From contig CABVDR010000025.1 of assembly GCA_902497145.1 (NCBI GenBank), forward strand, positions 1 to 34,995: a stretch of DNA of 34,995 nucleotides, given 5' to 3'. Every line of letters starts with the position of its first letter. Positions within the stretch are counted from its first letter, which is position 1. The translations under genes and the position numbers were made by a program. Of this stretch, positions 7,857 to 15,529 are shown in pieces. Source of the stretch: an uncultured Oscillospiraceae bacterium. Its GTDB lineage: Bacteria; Bacillota; Clostridia; Oscillospirales; Oscillospiraceae. The notes below the pieces were generated by a model. The model had not been told where the DNA came from. It saw nothing but the letters and a program-made list of their open reading frames with translations, and ran no database searches.

Positions 7857-8276
7857 ATGGAACGGAACATTAGCCAGTTCACTGTGTTGTTCCAGCCCCC
7901 CTTCTGGGTGGGCATTGCTGAACGCTGGAGTCAGGAGGGCTACCAGGCCGCCCGGGTGGTTTTTGGGGCGGAGCCCACCGACGCCCAGTTGTACCAGTGG
8001 CTCCAGAGAGAGTGGTTCCGACTGCCCTTTGGCCCTGTCTTACCAGAGATAGTCCCCCGACCGGCCCCGGCCAATCCCAAGCGGATGCAGCGGGAGGCCG
8101 CCAAAGCCACTCAGCCAAGGGGACTGGGTACCAAGGCCCAGGAAGCTCTCTCCCGCCAGCGGGAAGCTGCGGGTTTGGCGCGACAGGCCCGCAGGGCCGC
8201 CCAGAAGCGACAGACACAGGAGGAACGCTTCCGGCTCCGTCAGGAAAAAAAGCGCGAAAAGCGGCGCGGGCATTAA
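7857..8276 (+). CDS. yjdF: YjdF family protein (DUF2992)
   Basis: 139 aa. The family is recognised by FTVLFQPPFWVGIAER at the N-terminus, VVFGAEP, the central NPKRMQREAAK, the LGTKAQEALSRQRE segment, and a highly basic Arg/Lys/Gln/Glu-rich C-terminal helix ending RLRQEKKREKRRGH; the same order is found in Bacillus subtilis YjdF. Biochemical role is unknown; the regulator of the family senses azaaromatic molecules, which suggests a response to natural or toxic heteroaromatics. The ATG follows GGGAGG by 10 nt. Monocistronic: its own promoter and leader precede it, and a terminator with the stop codon in its loop follows. Confidence 0.9.
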   Translation: MERNISQFTVLFQPPFWVGIAERWSQEGYQAARVVFGAEPTDAQLYQWLQREWFRLPFGPVLPEIVPRPAPANPKRMQREAAKATQPRGLGTKAQEALSRQREAAGLARQARRAAQKRQTQEERFRLRQEKKREKRRGH

Positions 8277-8290
8277 GCCCGCGCCGCTTT
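8258..8290. terminator. Terminator between yjdF and ribU
   Basis: A 14-bp perfect GC-rich stem (8258-8271 with 8277-8290); its 5-nt loop contains the yjdF stop codon TAA. The flank on the minus-strand side is T-rich, so it probably also serves the convergent ribU gene. Confidence 0.75.
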
Positions 8291-8301
8291 ATTGCATAAA
8301 A

Positions 8302-8991
8302 TCAGATCACACCGGCCAGCACCAGAGCGAACACCACGAAGGTGGCCAGCAAGGCCAGGGAGAACAGGACAAAACCAGCACTGATCTTCTTGGCCTGGGT
8401 GCTCTGGGAGGGAGGCACCACACCGGCGCCCCGCAGGGCAGCCACCACAGGGGGATAAATGAGCAGGGTGGCGGCCATATTCATGCCGCCCTTAGCCAGG
8501 TTGAAGGGCAGGAACAGGGTGGGCAGCATGGCGGCCACATCCGCTCGGGAGAAACCGGTCATGTACAGAGGGGTAATGAGGTAGTTCCACAGCAGCATCA
8601 CCGCCGTCAGGGCTACCACACCGCAGGCCAGGCCCAGCACAGCACCCTTCTTGGTGTGCATCTTTTTGTAGATGAAGGATGCAGTGCAGCAGAAGGCACA
8701 GGTAGCCAGGGCGTTCATAATAAAGCCAATGGGACCGGTGGTGCTGATGGTAACCATCTCGATAAAAGCCACCAGAATCGAGATAATCGCAGCAGCCATG
8801 GGGCCAAAGGTGAACCCGCCGATGCAGATGATCACATCTTTGAAGTCAAAATCCAGGAACATCACACTGGGCATCAGCTTGGAGGCCAGCATCACGATGT
8901 AGGCAATCCCGGTGAGCATAGCCATGCTCACCATCACTTTGGTGTTCATCCTGGAGTGGACGGAGGTGCGGGTCATAGAAGGTGCGGACAT
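8302..8991 (-). CDS. ribU: Riboflavin ECF transporter substrate-binding subunit
   Basis: 229 aa membrane S-component that binds riboflavin and works with the shared EcfAA'T energising module, which is not in the window. The ATG at 8991 is used because AAAGGAGTG sits upstream; the longer frame reaches into the leader. Six hydrophobic segments; the RibU-type stretch FLDFDFKDVIICIGGFTFGP lies in the N-terminal half and the Asn/Lys-containing NLAKGGMNM segment in the fifth helix region, as in other RibU proteins. An FMN riboswitch lies directly upstream, which confirms the flavin assignment: flavin-replete cells would shut expression off. Terminates at the shared hairpin with yjdF. Confidence 0.93.
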   Translation of the reverse strand: MSAPSMTRTSVHSRMNTKVMVSMAMLTGIAYIVMLASKLMPSVMFLDFDFKDVIICIGGFTFGPMAAAIISILVAFIEMVTISTTGPIGFIMNALATCAFCCTASFIYKKMHTKKGAVLGLACGVVALTAVMLLWNYLITPLYMTGFSRADVAAMLPTLFLPFNLAKGGMNMAATLLIYPPVVAALRGAGVVPPSQSTQAKKISAGFVLFSLALLATFVVFALVLAGVI

Positions 8992-9107
8992 AAAAAACAC
9001 TCCTTTTTGTTTGGTACATCTGAAAGAGCATGTCTTCCAGGTGTAAAACAATCAAGGAGGTGCGCTTTCCGCGTGCCAAAGGCGCGCGTCATTGTTTTGA
9101 CACACAT

Positions 9108-9221
9108 CTTCTTCCATCCGGACTATTACCGTTGGTCCCGGAGTTGCACCGGGTCAGCAAACCACAGAGGCTTGGTCGCGGACTATACCGCCAGTGGGGA
9201 CTTTCACCCCGCCCTGAAGAC
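9108..9221 (-). ncRNA. FMN riboswitch (RFN element)
   Basis: Minus strand, 114 nt. All RFN landmarks are readable: GGGCGGGGTGAAAGTCCCC, ACTGGCGGTA, GTCCGCGACC, CCGGTGCAACTCCGGGACC, AACGGTAATAGTCCGGATG and the closing GAAGAAG. It lies about 120 nt before the ribU start. Downstream, AAAACAAT and ATTGTTTT (about 9094-9048) can pair around GC-rich segments, a possible expression platform. Confidence 0.97.
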
Positions 9222-9245
9222 ATATCATTCAGTTGTCTATTTCCT

Positions 9246-9273
9246 ATTATACACATCGGATGAAAAATTGCAA
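9246..9273 (-). promoter_or_regulatory. Promoter of the FMN riboswitch-ribU unit
   Basis: On the minus strand: TTGCAA (9273-9268), a 16-bp spacer ending in TG one base before the -10, then TATAAT (9251-9246), an extended -10 promoter. It is divergent from the ypsA-like promoter. Confidence 0.75.
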
Positions 9274-9316
9274 CCCCCCGTTTTTGATTGAATTAGAACG
9301 CACATTCGATTCCTCG

Positions 9317-9345
9317 TTGACTTTCCCCGCCTGCTATATTACAAT
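9317..9345 (+). promoter_or_regulatory. Promoter of the ypsA-like/queH pair
   Basis: TTGACT (9317-9322), a 17-bp spacer, TACAAT (9340-9345); the ATG is 33 nt downstream. Confidence 0.7.
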
Positions 9346-9378
9346 GGCCTCAACCCCTGTTGGAGAGGAGGACCTGCC

Positions 9379-9891
9379 ATGGACAAAGCCGCCGCCTGCT
9401 GCTTTACCGGCCACCGCCCGGACAAGCTGCCTTGGGGTACTGACGAGAGCGATCCACGCTGTATGGCCCTGAAAGAGCGGCTGGCTGCCGCCCTGGAAGC
9501 GGTCTATCGGGAGGGTGCACGCCACTTTATCTGCGGCATGGCCAGGGGAGCCGACCTGTACTTTGCCGAGGCGGTACTGGAGCTGCGAAAACGTCGGCCT
9601 GGGGTCACCCTGGAGTGTGCCCGCCCCTGCGAGAGCCAGGCCCAGAGCTGGCCGCCAGAAGAACAGGAGCGCTATCAGTCCATCCTGGCCCAGTGTGACT
9701 ACGAAACCCTGGTCCAGCATCATTATGACCGCTTCTGCATGATGCGCCGTAACCGCTACATGGTGGACCACGCCGCCCACATTCTCACCGTCTACAACGG
9801 CGTGCCCCAGGGTGGCACCGCCCAGACCTTATTATATGCCATCCGGAAGGGTCTGCGGATCCATCCGGTTCCACTGGAGGAAGAGACATGA
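9379..9891 (+). CDS. YpsA-like SLOG-fold protein (DUF1273)
   Basis: 170 aa. The start CCFTGHRPDKLPWG and the glycine-rich ARHFICGMARGADLYFAEAVLEL segment are the hallmarks of the YpsA/DUF1273 group of SLOG (Rossmann-like nucleotide-binding) proteins; a later RRNRYMVDHAAHILTVYNG stretch with TAQTLLYAIRKG completes the domain. The biochemical function is not established; YpsA in Bacillus affects cell division, and SLOG proteins elsewhere bind nucleotide-derived ligands. The ribosome binding site GGAGAGGAGG precedes the ATG. Its stop overlaps the queH start (ATGA), so the two are translated together. Confidence 0.85.
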   Translation: MDKAAACCFTGHRPDKLPWGTDESDPRCMALKERLAAALEAVYREGARHFICGMARGADLYFAEAVLELRKRRPGVTLECARPCESQAQSWPPEEQERYQSILAQCDYETLVQHHYDRFCMMRRNRYMVDHAAHILTVYNGVPQGGTAQTLLYAIRKGLRIHPVPLEEET

Positions 9892-10463
9892 ACACCCTCA
9901 TGCACATCTGCTGTGCCCCCTGCGCCAACCGCCCCATTGCCCAGCTGCGGGAGGAGGGGCACTCCGTTACCGGTTTTTGGTTTAACCCCAACATTCACCC
10001 CTACACGGAGTATCAGGCCCGGAAGGCCACCCTGGAGAGCTACGCCAAGGAGATCGGCATGAAGCTCATCATCGGCGGCCGGTATGACCTGCGCTCCTTT
10101 ATCACCCACGTGGCCGACAACATTGACGGCCGCTGCGCCTACTGCTACCGGGTACGGATGGAGGAAACCGCCAAGTATGCTGCCGAGCACGGGTTTGACT
10201 CCTTCACTACCTCCCTGCTGATTTCCCCCTATCAGAAACACGAGGCCATCGCCGCCATCGCCGCGGAGATGGGGAAACAGTACGGCGTGGAGTTCCTCTA
10301 CCGGGACTTCCGCCCTCTGTTCCGGGAGGGCCAGGAGTTCGCCCGGGAGCATGGCTTCTATATGCAGAAATACTGCGGCTGCATCTTTAGCGAGGAGGAG
10401 CGATACATGGCCGCCAAGTGGAAGAAAGAAGCTAAACGGCAAGAGAAAGCAGCGCAATCCTAA
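9888..10463 (+). CDS. queH: Epoxyqueuosine reductase QueH
   Basis: 191 aa. Catalyses the last step of queuosine synthesis in tRNA anticodons, reducing epoxyqueuosine; QueH is the non-B12 replacement of QueG. Conserved cysteines for the Fe-S cluster and second metal: ICCAPC (Cys8, 9, 12), GRCAYCYR (Cys83, 86) and YCGC near residue 164. The length is usual for the family. Start overlaps the previous stop as ATGA and the gene ends before a hairpin terminator. No other queuosine genes are in the window. Confidence 0.93.
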   Translation: MNTLMHICCAPCANRPIAQLREEGHSVTGFWFNPNIHPYTEYQARKATLESYAKEIGMKLIIGGRYDLRSFITHVADNIDGRCAYCYRVRMEETAKYAAEHGFDSFTTSLLISPYQKHEAIAAIAAEMGKQYGVEFLYRDFRPLFREGQEFAREHGFYMQKYCGCIFSEEERYMAAKWKKEAKRQEKAAQS

Positions 10464-10467
10464 TAGA

Positions 10468-10498
10468 GGCCCCCATCGGCATACTGCCGGTGGGGGCC
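10468..10498 (+). terminator. Terminator after queH
   Basis: A 14-bp stem (10468-10481 with 10485-10498, one G-U pair) and a 3-nt loop, followed by a moderately T-rich stretch. Confidence 0.7.
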
Positions 10499-10514
10499 AT
10501 CTCATATTTTACGC

Positions 10515-10549
10515 AAAAAACCGGCCGGTCCCAATGGGACCGGCCGGTT
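10515..10549 (-). terminator. Terminator after gltS
   Basis: A perfect stem built on ACCGGCCGGTCCC and its complement around an AAT loop, followed on the minus strand by six T's. Confidence 0.85.
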
Positions 10550-10562
10550 CTGTCCGGGAACC

Positions 10563-11801
10563 TTAGCCAAAGAGAGGCAAGAAGTTCAGGAACACGGTAA
10601 TGATGATACCGTTGAAGAAGTCGATAAACAGGGAACCAACCAGGGGCACTACGAAGTAGGCCTGGGGAGCGGGGCCGTAACGCTTGGTAACGGCCTGCAT
10701 GTTAGCCATGGCGTTGGGGGTAGCACCCATACCGAAGCCACAGAAAGCGGCAGTCATAACGGCGGCCTCGTAATCGTGGCCCATGATATTGTACACCACG
10801 AAGCGGGCGAAGAAGAACATCATGACGGTCTGGGCGACCAGCATGACGATCATGGGACCGGCCACCTCAGCCAGCTGCCACAGGGACACGGACATCAGGG
10901 CGATGGCCAGGAAGATGGACAGGGACACGTTGCCCCAGGTATCCAGAGCCTTGGAGGGCATGATGATGTTCTTGGCATCGCAGAAGTTCCGGATGACCGC
11001 AGCGATGACCATGGAGCCGATGTAGGTGGGGAAGGTGAACTTAATGGTGGTTCCAAAGACATCGATCTGAGCGCTGTTGAACAGATTGGTGAGCAGGGTG
11101 CCCAGGCCAGCGGCCACGATCAGCAGGATGGCGGCGTTGGTGAAGGACTCCACATCCACACGCTCGGCCTTCTCGCGGTCGGCAGCGCTCATGTCGTCCA
11201 GATCCACACCATCCTCAGTCTCAGTGGACTTCAGGTTGTACTTGTTGATGATGCCGCGGGCAGTGGGTCCGCCCATCAGGGAGCCGGCCACCAGGCCGTA
11301 GGTAGCAGCGGCGATGGCGATAACCTCAGCACCCTTGATGCCCATCTTCTCCATCATAGGACCATAGGAACCAGCGGTACCGTGGCCGCCCACCATGGGG
11401 ATGGAGCCGGTGCACAGACCCAGGCGCAGATCCCAGCCGAAGACGCCGGCCAGGATGGAGCTGAGCACATTCTGCAGGCACACCATCACGATGGCAACGA
11501 TCAGGAAGGTAATAACCTTCTTGCCGCCCTTCTTCAGCAGACGGAAGCAGGCAGTGTAGCCCACGCTGGTGAAGAACAAGGTCATGAAGAAGTCCTTGAC
11601 GTTGGAGTCGAAGGTGAACTCCACCACACCGGCCAGGTACAGGCACAGGTGCACAATGGCGAAGATCAGGCCGCCTACCACGGGGGCAGGGATACAGCAC
11701 TTTCTCAGAAACTCAATGCGGTTGGTCAGGAATCGTCCCAAAACGAACAGCATCATGGCGATGGCTGCAGTCTGGTACATATTCAGCGCGATTTGTGGCA
11801 T
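10563..11801 (-). CDS. gltS: Sodium/glutamate symporter GltS
   Basis: 412 aa, about ten membrane segments. Takes up glutamate with sodium. The family signatures are GGHGTAGSYGPMME (reentrant loop of the first half) and FCGFGMGATPNAMANMQAV (second half), together with the N-terminal APVVGGLIFA. Start ATG at 11801 with AGGAGAG upstream. It is followed by its own terminator and preceded by a ~270-bp AT-rich regulatory region, on the other side of which lies a kinase-regulator pair on the same strand. Confidence 0.94.
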   Translation of the reverse strand: MPQIALNMYQTAAIAMMLFVLGRFLTNRIEFLRKCCIPAPVVGGLIFAIVHLCLYLAGVVEFTFDSNVKDFFMTLFFTSVGYTACFRLLKKGGKKVITFLIVAIVMVCLQNVLSSILAGVFGWDLRLGLCTGSIPMVGGHGTAGSYGPMMEKMGIKGAEVIAIAAATYGLVAGSLMGGPTARGIINKYNLKSTETEDGVDLDDMSAADREKAERVDVESFTNAAILLIVAAGLGTLLTNLFNSAQIDVFGTTIKFTFPTYIGSMVIAAVIRNFCDAKNIIMPSKALDTWGNVSLSIFLAIALMSVSLWQLAEVAGPMIVMLVAQTVMMFFFARFVVYNIMGHDYEAAVMTAAFCGFGMGATPNAMANMQAVTKRYGPAPQAYFVVPLVGSLFIDFFNGIIITVFLNFLPLFG

Positions 11802-11858
11802 GTTTTCCTCTCTCCTTTTTCATTTAAAATTGGTTTCCCAGTTCCTTCATGGAGAGAT

Positions 11859-11887
11859 TTTATACTTCTTCCTTCAAATTGCTTCAA
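11859..11887 (-). promoter_or_regulatory. Candidate gltS promoter
   Basis: On the minus strand: TTGAAG (11887-11882), a 17-bp spacer, TATAAA (11864-11859). Confidence 0.55.
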
Positions 11888-11896
11888 AATCCTACA

Positions 11897-11925
11897 TGTG
11901 AAAATTATTTTCCCCAAAATTCACA
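11897..11925. promoter_or_regulatory. Inverted repeat upstream of the gltS promoter (candidate activator site)
   Basis: TGTGAA (11897-11902) and TTCACA (11920-11925), separated by 17 bp, lie just upstream of the -35 box. The position would suit the adjacent response regulator; this is inference. The remainder of 11930-12072 is AT-rich and contains no other feature I can support. Confidence 0.35.
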
Positions 11926-12072
11926 ATTTTTCGTTTTTAATTTTGGATTGTCTGACCATTACTCCTGGATATCAGTAGGGACTTCTACAAATATTTTCCT
12001 TTTTAACGCAATTTTTTCCTACGATGTTGCTGTTTTGCAAGACAAAATCATGAAAGGATGCAAAAAATTTTT

Positions 12073-12909
12073 TCAGTCCTCCTCCGCCAGGACCAGCATA
12101 CCGTCCAAAAAACACTTCAGGTTGGCCTTTCCCTTCGGCCCCTTTCCTTGAATAAAGGCCATCTCGGAGCGCACCTCCTGGAAGGGAAACAGGCGGGAGG
12201 CATACAGGGTAAAGATCTCGTTTCCGTAGTCGTCCAACCCCAGGCTGGCCAAGTGGTTCAGGCCCCGCTCTACTGCCCGCCTGGCCCGCTGCTCCATGGA
12301 CTTGGGGCTGTCGCTGAGCTGGGCACACAGAGTTCCCACCCCCATCTGGCACACCTGCTTGTGCTGGTCGATTAAGTACATACACATTTCCGTGATGTCC
12401 TTGGCCCCCTTCTCCCCCGCCATGCCCAGCTGGCTGAGCACATACTGGATCCGCTTGCGCTGCACGTCTGCCCGGGACTGGCGCTCCACCGCTGGGGCCT
12501 GCTTGACGGTAAAAACACTTTGGATGGTGTGCAGGTCCCGCTCATTTTCCATCTGCTGACGGATGTTCCGGATCACCTGGCGCACCTCAATGAGGTTGAT
12601 GGGCTTGCTGATAAAGAAATCTACCCCCGCCAGATAGGCCTTGGCCACCATCTCCTTATTGCTGACCTGAGAGATCATAATAAACTTTGCTCCGCAGCCC
12701 CGTTCCTTCAGCTCCCGAACCACCTGAATCCCGTCCTTGCCCGGCATCAGCAGGTCCACCAACACCAGGTCGGGAGCCAGAGCCAGGATTTTCTCCAAAT
12801 CCACACCGTTGCCGCTGTCCCCGCACACCGTTCCAAGCTCATTGCTTTCCACAATGTCTTCCAAAACGCTGATTACCGAGATATCGTCCTCTACAATGTA
12901 GATTCTCAT
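12073..12909 (-). CDS. Response regulator with YcbB-type output domain (GlnL-like)
   Basis: 278 aa. Receiver domain at residues 1-120 with the acidic pocket Glu7-Asp8-Asp9, the phosphoacceptor Asp52 (LVLVDLLMPG) and Lys102 (ISKPIN). The C-terminal half (about 150-275) is the YcbB/GlnL-type DNA-binding domain: RKRIQYVLSQLGMAGEKGAKDI, then CAQLSDSPKSMEQRARRAVERGLNHLA. In Bacillus subtilis the related GlnK-GlnL pair controls glutamine transport. Start overlaps the kinase stop (ATGA). Position between the kinase and gltS suggests it regulates glutamate/glutamine uptake here. Confidence 0.87.
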   Translation of the reverse strand: MRIYIVEDDISVISVLEDIVESNELGTVCGDSGNGVDLEKILALAPDLVLVDLLMPGKDGIQVVRELKERGCGAKFIMISQVSNKEMVAKAYLAGVDFFISKPINLIEVRQVIRNIRQQMENERDLHTIQSVFTVKQAPAVERQSRADVQRKRIQYVLSQLGMAGEKGAKDITEMCMYLIDQHKQVCQMGVGTLCAQLSDSPKSMEQRARRAVERGLNHLASLGLDDYGNEIFTLYASRLFPFQEVRSEMAFIQGKGPKGKANLKCFLDGMLVLAEED

Positions 12910-14222
12910 TCTTTTTCTCCCTTCAACTTCTCTAACGGGATGGTTACCTGGAAGCAGGCTCCCTCCCCTTCAGTACTGGTCACTTCGATCATGCCGCCCA
13001 GCTCTTCCACCATGAACTTCACCGCCGGAAGGCCGACGCCCCGGTTAATATTGCCGGTTTCCGGGTCAAACTTGGTGGAGTAACCCACCTGAAACAGGTT
13101 CTGCATGGCCCGCTTGGAGATACCCGGCCCGGTATCCCGTACCGTCAGCATCAGCTGGTCCCGGACCACCCGCTCCTCCACCATGACCATGCCGGAGCCT
13201 TTTCCGCTCTGAATAGCCTCGGCGGCGTTCATCACCAGGTTTTTCAAAATGGACATGAGGCGGTAGTGTTCGGTGGTAGCAAAATCCGTCTCACACCGGC
13301 ACTCCAGCAGCACATCGTTTTGCCGCTCCCCCAGAATATGGCGCATGGTGTCCCGCAGAATGTGCATGAGATCGGACATGCGCATGGTCTCGTCGTTATA
13401 GGCGTCGGCCACCTCGCCCTCAATGCCCCGGATGATACTCAGGTTGTCCTTCTTCACCTCATGCACATCCCTGGCAATAGACAAAGCCAGCTGACGCAGG
13501 GATTCCGGGTACTGTTCCACTCCCAGCTGCTCATAGAGCTGGTAGGCCCGGGTCATGATCCCCTCAATATTTTCCGCGTCCTTTTTTAGGAAATACAGTT
13601 CGTTTTTCAGATTGGCGGTAAGCAGGAACAGCCGTTGATACCGCCGCTCGTGCTCCTCCTCCATAAGCAGGCGTTGGTAGCGCTGCATCCCCCGCAAAAT
13701 GCCGGCCGCCAAAAGGGAACGGCCCAGCCCCAGCAGCACCAGGGTCACAACGGCCGACACATCAGGCAGCGCCAGCCGGGACAAGGACAGATCCAGCGTA
13801 TTGGACAGCATGTCGCACACCCAGAAGCTGCGCCACAGCGTGCTCAGGGAGGCCTCATACCGGTTGGGCACCTGGAGGCACAGCAGACAGTCGTAGCACA
13901 GATAAAACAGGGCTCCCGGATACTCCTTCCAGGCTACCACCAGCAGTTCCTCACCACCGGCCACCCCTATGATACACCGCACCACCAGCACAGTTAGGGC
14001 GGTGAGTATCCCGGTGTCCGGCTTGCGGCTGTCCTGCATCAGGGTGAGCAGGAGCACGGGGAAGAGCACCACCGCCGCCGAGATGCGGAAATTGTCTGCC
14101 CACACATTAAAAAACAGCTCCGCACTCAAGGCCGTACCCAGCGCCGCCAGCAGCCTGCGCTCCCAGCGGCTGGCACGCCAGCGGATCAGACGTTTCTTCT
14201 TCTCCTCCAACCCCTCACCCAT
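12906..14222 (-). CDS. Membrane sensor histidine kinase (GlnK/YcbA-like)
   Basis: About 438 aa from the ATG at 14222; the frame stays open to 14345, but a likely promoter lies in that extension. The first ~190 residues hold about six hydrophobic segments (e.g. VLFPVLLLTLM, ILTALTVLVVRCIIGVAGG), with no obvious extracellular sensor domain. The cytoplasmic part has the phosphoacceptor His in IARDVHEVKKDN, the N-box LKNLVMNAAEAIQS, G1 VRDTGPGISK and G2 GVGLPAVKFMVEELGG. Phosphorylates the adjacent YcbB-type regulator. The start is uncertain: an in-frame TTG 12 nt further in is possible, since AAAGGA is almost adjacent to the ATG. Confidence 0.85.
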   Translation of the reverse strand: MGEGLEEKKKRLIRWRASRWERRLLAALGTALSAELFFNVWADNFRISAAVVLFPVLLLTLMQDSRKPDTGILTALTVLVVRCIIGVAGGEELLVVAWKEYPGALFYLCYDCLLCLQVPNRYEASLSTLWRSFWVCDMLSNTLDLSLSRLALPDVSAVVTLVLLGLGRSLLAAGILRGMQRYQRLLMEEEHERRYQRLFLLTANLKNELYFLKKDAENIEGIMTRAYQLYEQLGVEQYPESLRQLALSIARDVHEVKKDNLSIIRGIEGEVADAYNDETMRMSDLMHILRDTMRHILGERQNDVLLECRCETDFATTEHYRLMSILKNLVMNAAEAIQSGKGSGMVMVEERVVRDQLMLTVRDTGPGISKRAMQNLFQVGYSTKFDPETGNINRGVGLPAVKFMVEELGGMIEVTSTEGEGACFQVTIPLEKLKGEKE

Positions 14223-14282
14223 CCTTTCTCTCTGCGCACTCGACCTTTCGCAGGCCGCAGTATGTGGTTCCCGACAAAAGCC

Positions 14283-14291
14283 ATTATACCA
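14283..14291 (-). promoter_or_regulatory. Extended -10 promoter of the kinase-regulator operon
   Basis: TGGTATAAT on the minus strand; no clear -35 box. Transcription would begin near 14276, about 54 nt before the chosen kinase start. Confidence 0.5.
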
Positions 14292-14347
14292 TGTTTTTGC
14301 CCAATTGCCTCCAGAATTTTTTCGCTGTTTCCAGTATTTTTCCATAA

Positions 14348-14380
14348 AAAAACGTCTGCGCGCTTGACGCAGACGTTTTT
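14348..14380 (-). terminator. Terminator of the infC-rpmI-rplT operon
   Basis: A 13-bp perfect stem (14348-14360 with 14368-14380) and a 7-nt loop, flanked by T/A runs on both sides; strong on the minus strand. Confidence 0.92.
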
Positions 14381-14390
14381 GAAAATCAGA

Positions 14391-14747
14391 TTAGGCCAGG
14401 GCCTTCTTGGCGGTCTCAGTGAGCTGAGCGAAAGCGGCCTTGTCGTTCACCGCCAGCTCGGAGAGCATCTTGCGGTTGATGACGATGCCGGCCTTCTTCA
14501 GACCGTTCATGAAGGTGGAGTAGTTCATGCCGTTCATCTTGCAGGCGGCATTGATGCGGGTGATCCACAGCTGACGGAAGTCACGCTTCTTCAGCTTACG
14601 GCCGGTGTAGGCATAGGAGCCGGACTTCATCACGGCCTGGTTGGCCATCTTGAAGTGCTTGGACTTGGAGCCCCAGTAGCCCTTGGCCAGCTTCAGGATC
14701 TTATTTCTTCTTTTGCGCGTCATCATCGCGCCCTTAACTCTTGCCAT
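14391..14747 (-). CDS. rplT: 50S ribosomal protein L20
   Basis: 118 aa, standard length. Starts MARVKGAMMTRKRRNKILKL and contains the conserved GYWGSKSKHFKMANQAVMKS and RLWITRINAACK-type segment (RQLWITRINAACKMNGMNYS). Binds 23S rRNA early in 50S assembly and, in Firmicutes, represses its own operon by binding the leader. Last gene of infC-rpmI-rplT, 20 nt after rpmI. Confidence 0.98.
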   Translation of the reverse strand: MARVKGAMMTRKRRNKILKLAKGYWGSKSKHFKMANQAVMKSGSYAYTGRKLKKRDFRQLWITRINAACKMNGMNYSTFMNGLKKAGIVINRKMLSELAVNDKAAFAQLTETAKKALA

Positions 14748-14767
14748 TGTTCGTTACCTCCCTCTTC

Positions 14768-14977
14768 TTACTTGTACAGGATCATGCGCTTGATGGCGGC
14801 CTCGTTGGTCTTGTCGGCGTAGGTGGTGCCGCGCAGAGCCCGCTTGAGCTTGGTGGTCTTGCCGTGGCCGTTGAGCAGGTGACGCTTCTTGGTCATGGCG
14901 CGCTTGACCTTGCCGGACTTCGTGAGGGAAAAGCGCTTCTTGGCGCCGCTATGAGTCTTGATCTTGATCTTCGGCAT
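14768..14977 (-). CDS. rpmI: 50S ribosomal protein L35
   Basis: 69 aa. Typical L35: MPKIKIKTHSGAKKRFSLT at the N-terminus, then a very basic KRAMTKKRHLLNGHGKTTK core. Lies between infC and rplT with 20-21 nt gaps, the universal order. Confidence 0.98.
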   Translation of the reverse strand: MPKIKIKTHSGAKKRFSLTKSGKVKRAMTKKRHLLNGHGKTTKLKRALRGTTYADKTNEAAIKRMILYK

Positions 14978-14998
14978 AACAGAAAACTCCTTTGCTTC

Positions 14999-15529
14999 TT
15001 ACTTTTTAGCGTCCTTGTTGGGCTTGGGGGACAGGAAGATGGACATATGGCGTCCCTCCAGCTTCGGACTTTTATCCATCACGGCGGTTTCGCCGCAGGA
15101 CTCGGCAAACTTCAGCAGCAGATCCTGGCCAATGTTGGTGTGAGCCATCTCACGGCCGCGGAACCGCACCGTCACCTTGCAGCGATTGCCCTCGGCCAGA
15201 AACTTCTGGGCGTTGCGCAGCTTCACATTGAAGTCGTTGACGTCAATGCTGGGGGACATGCGGATCTCCTTGATCTCCACTACCCGCTGGTTTTTACGGG
15301 CTTCCTTTTCGCGCTTGGTCTGCTCGAACCGGTACTTGCCGTAGTCCATCAGCTTGCATACCGGGGGCACAGCATTGGGAGAGATTTTTACCAGATCCAG
15401 GTTCTGCTCCTCCGCCATGCGCAGCGCCTCCTGAGAGGACATGATGCCAAGCTGCTCGCCGGTCTCAGAGATCAGACGGACCTCCTTGTCCCGGATTTCT
15501 TCGTTGGTTTGATGACCTGTGTTAGCGAT
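14999..15529 (-). CDS. infC: Translation initiation factor IF-3 (AUC start)
   Basis: 176 aa. Binds the 30S subunit and enforces start-codon fidelity. I place the start at an ATC codon (15529-15527): TTTGGAGGTG lies just upstream, and the reading frame then supplies the conserved IF-3 N-terminus NEEIRDKEVRLISETGEQLGIM, which a start at the first in-frame ATG (15442) would remove. IF-3 genes commonly use AUU/AUC/AUA so that the factor represses its own translation. The N-terminal domain continues with KISPNAVPPVCKLMDYGKY; the C-terminal domain has EIRMSPSIDVNDFNVK and VRFRGREMAH. Confidence 0.96.
   Translation of the reverse strand: MANTGHQTNEEIRDKEVRLISETGEQLGIMSSQEALRMAEEQNLDLVKISPNAVPPVCKLMDYGKYRFEQTKREKEARKNQRVVEIKEIRMSPSIDVNDFNVKLRNAQKFLAEGNRCKVTVRFRGREMAHTNIGQDLLLKFAESCGETAVMDKSPKLEGRHMSIFLSPKPNKDAKK

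Noticed and set aside
10776..11978. 400-codon plus-strand frame opposite gltS
   Set aside because: The composition (His/Gln/Gly-rich) is a mirror of the gltS codons, there is no ribosome binding site, and it crosses the gltS promoter region.
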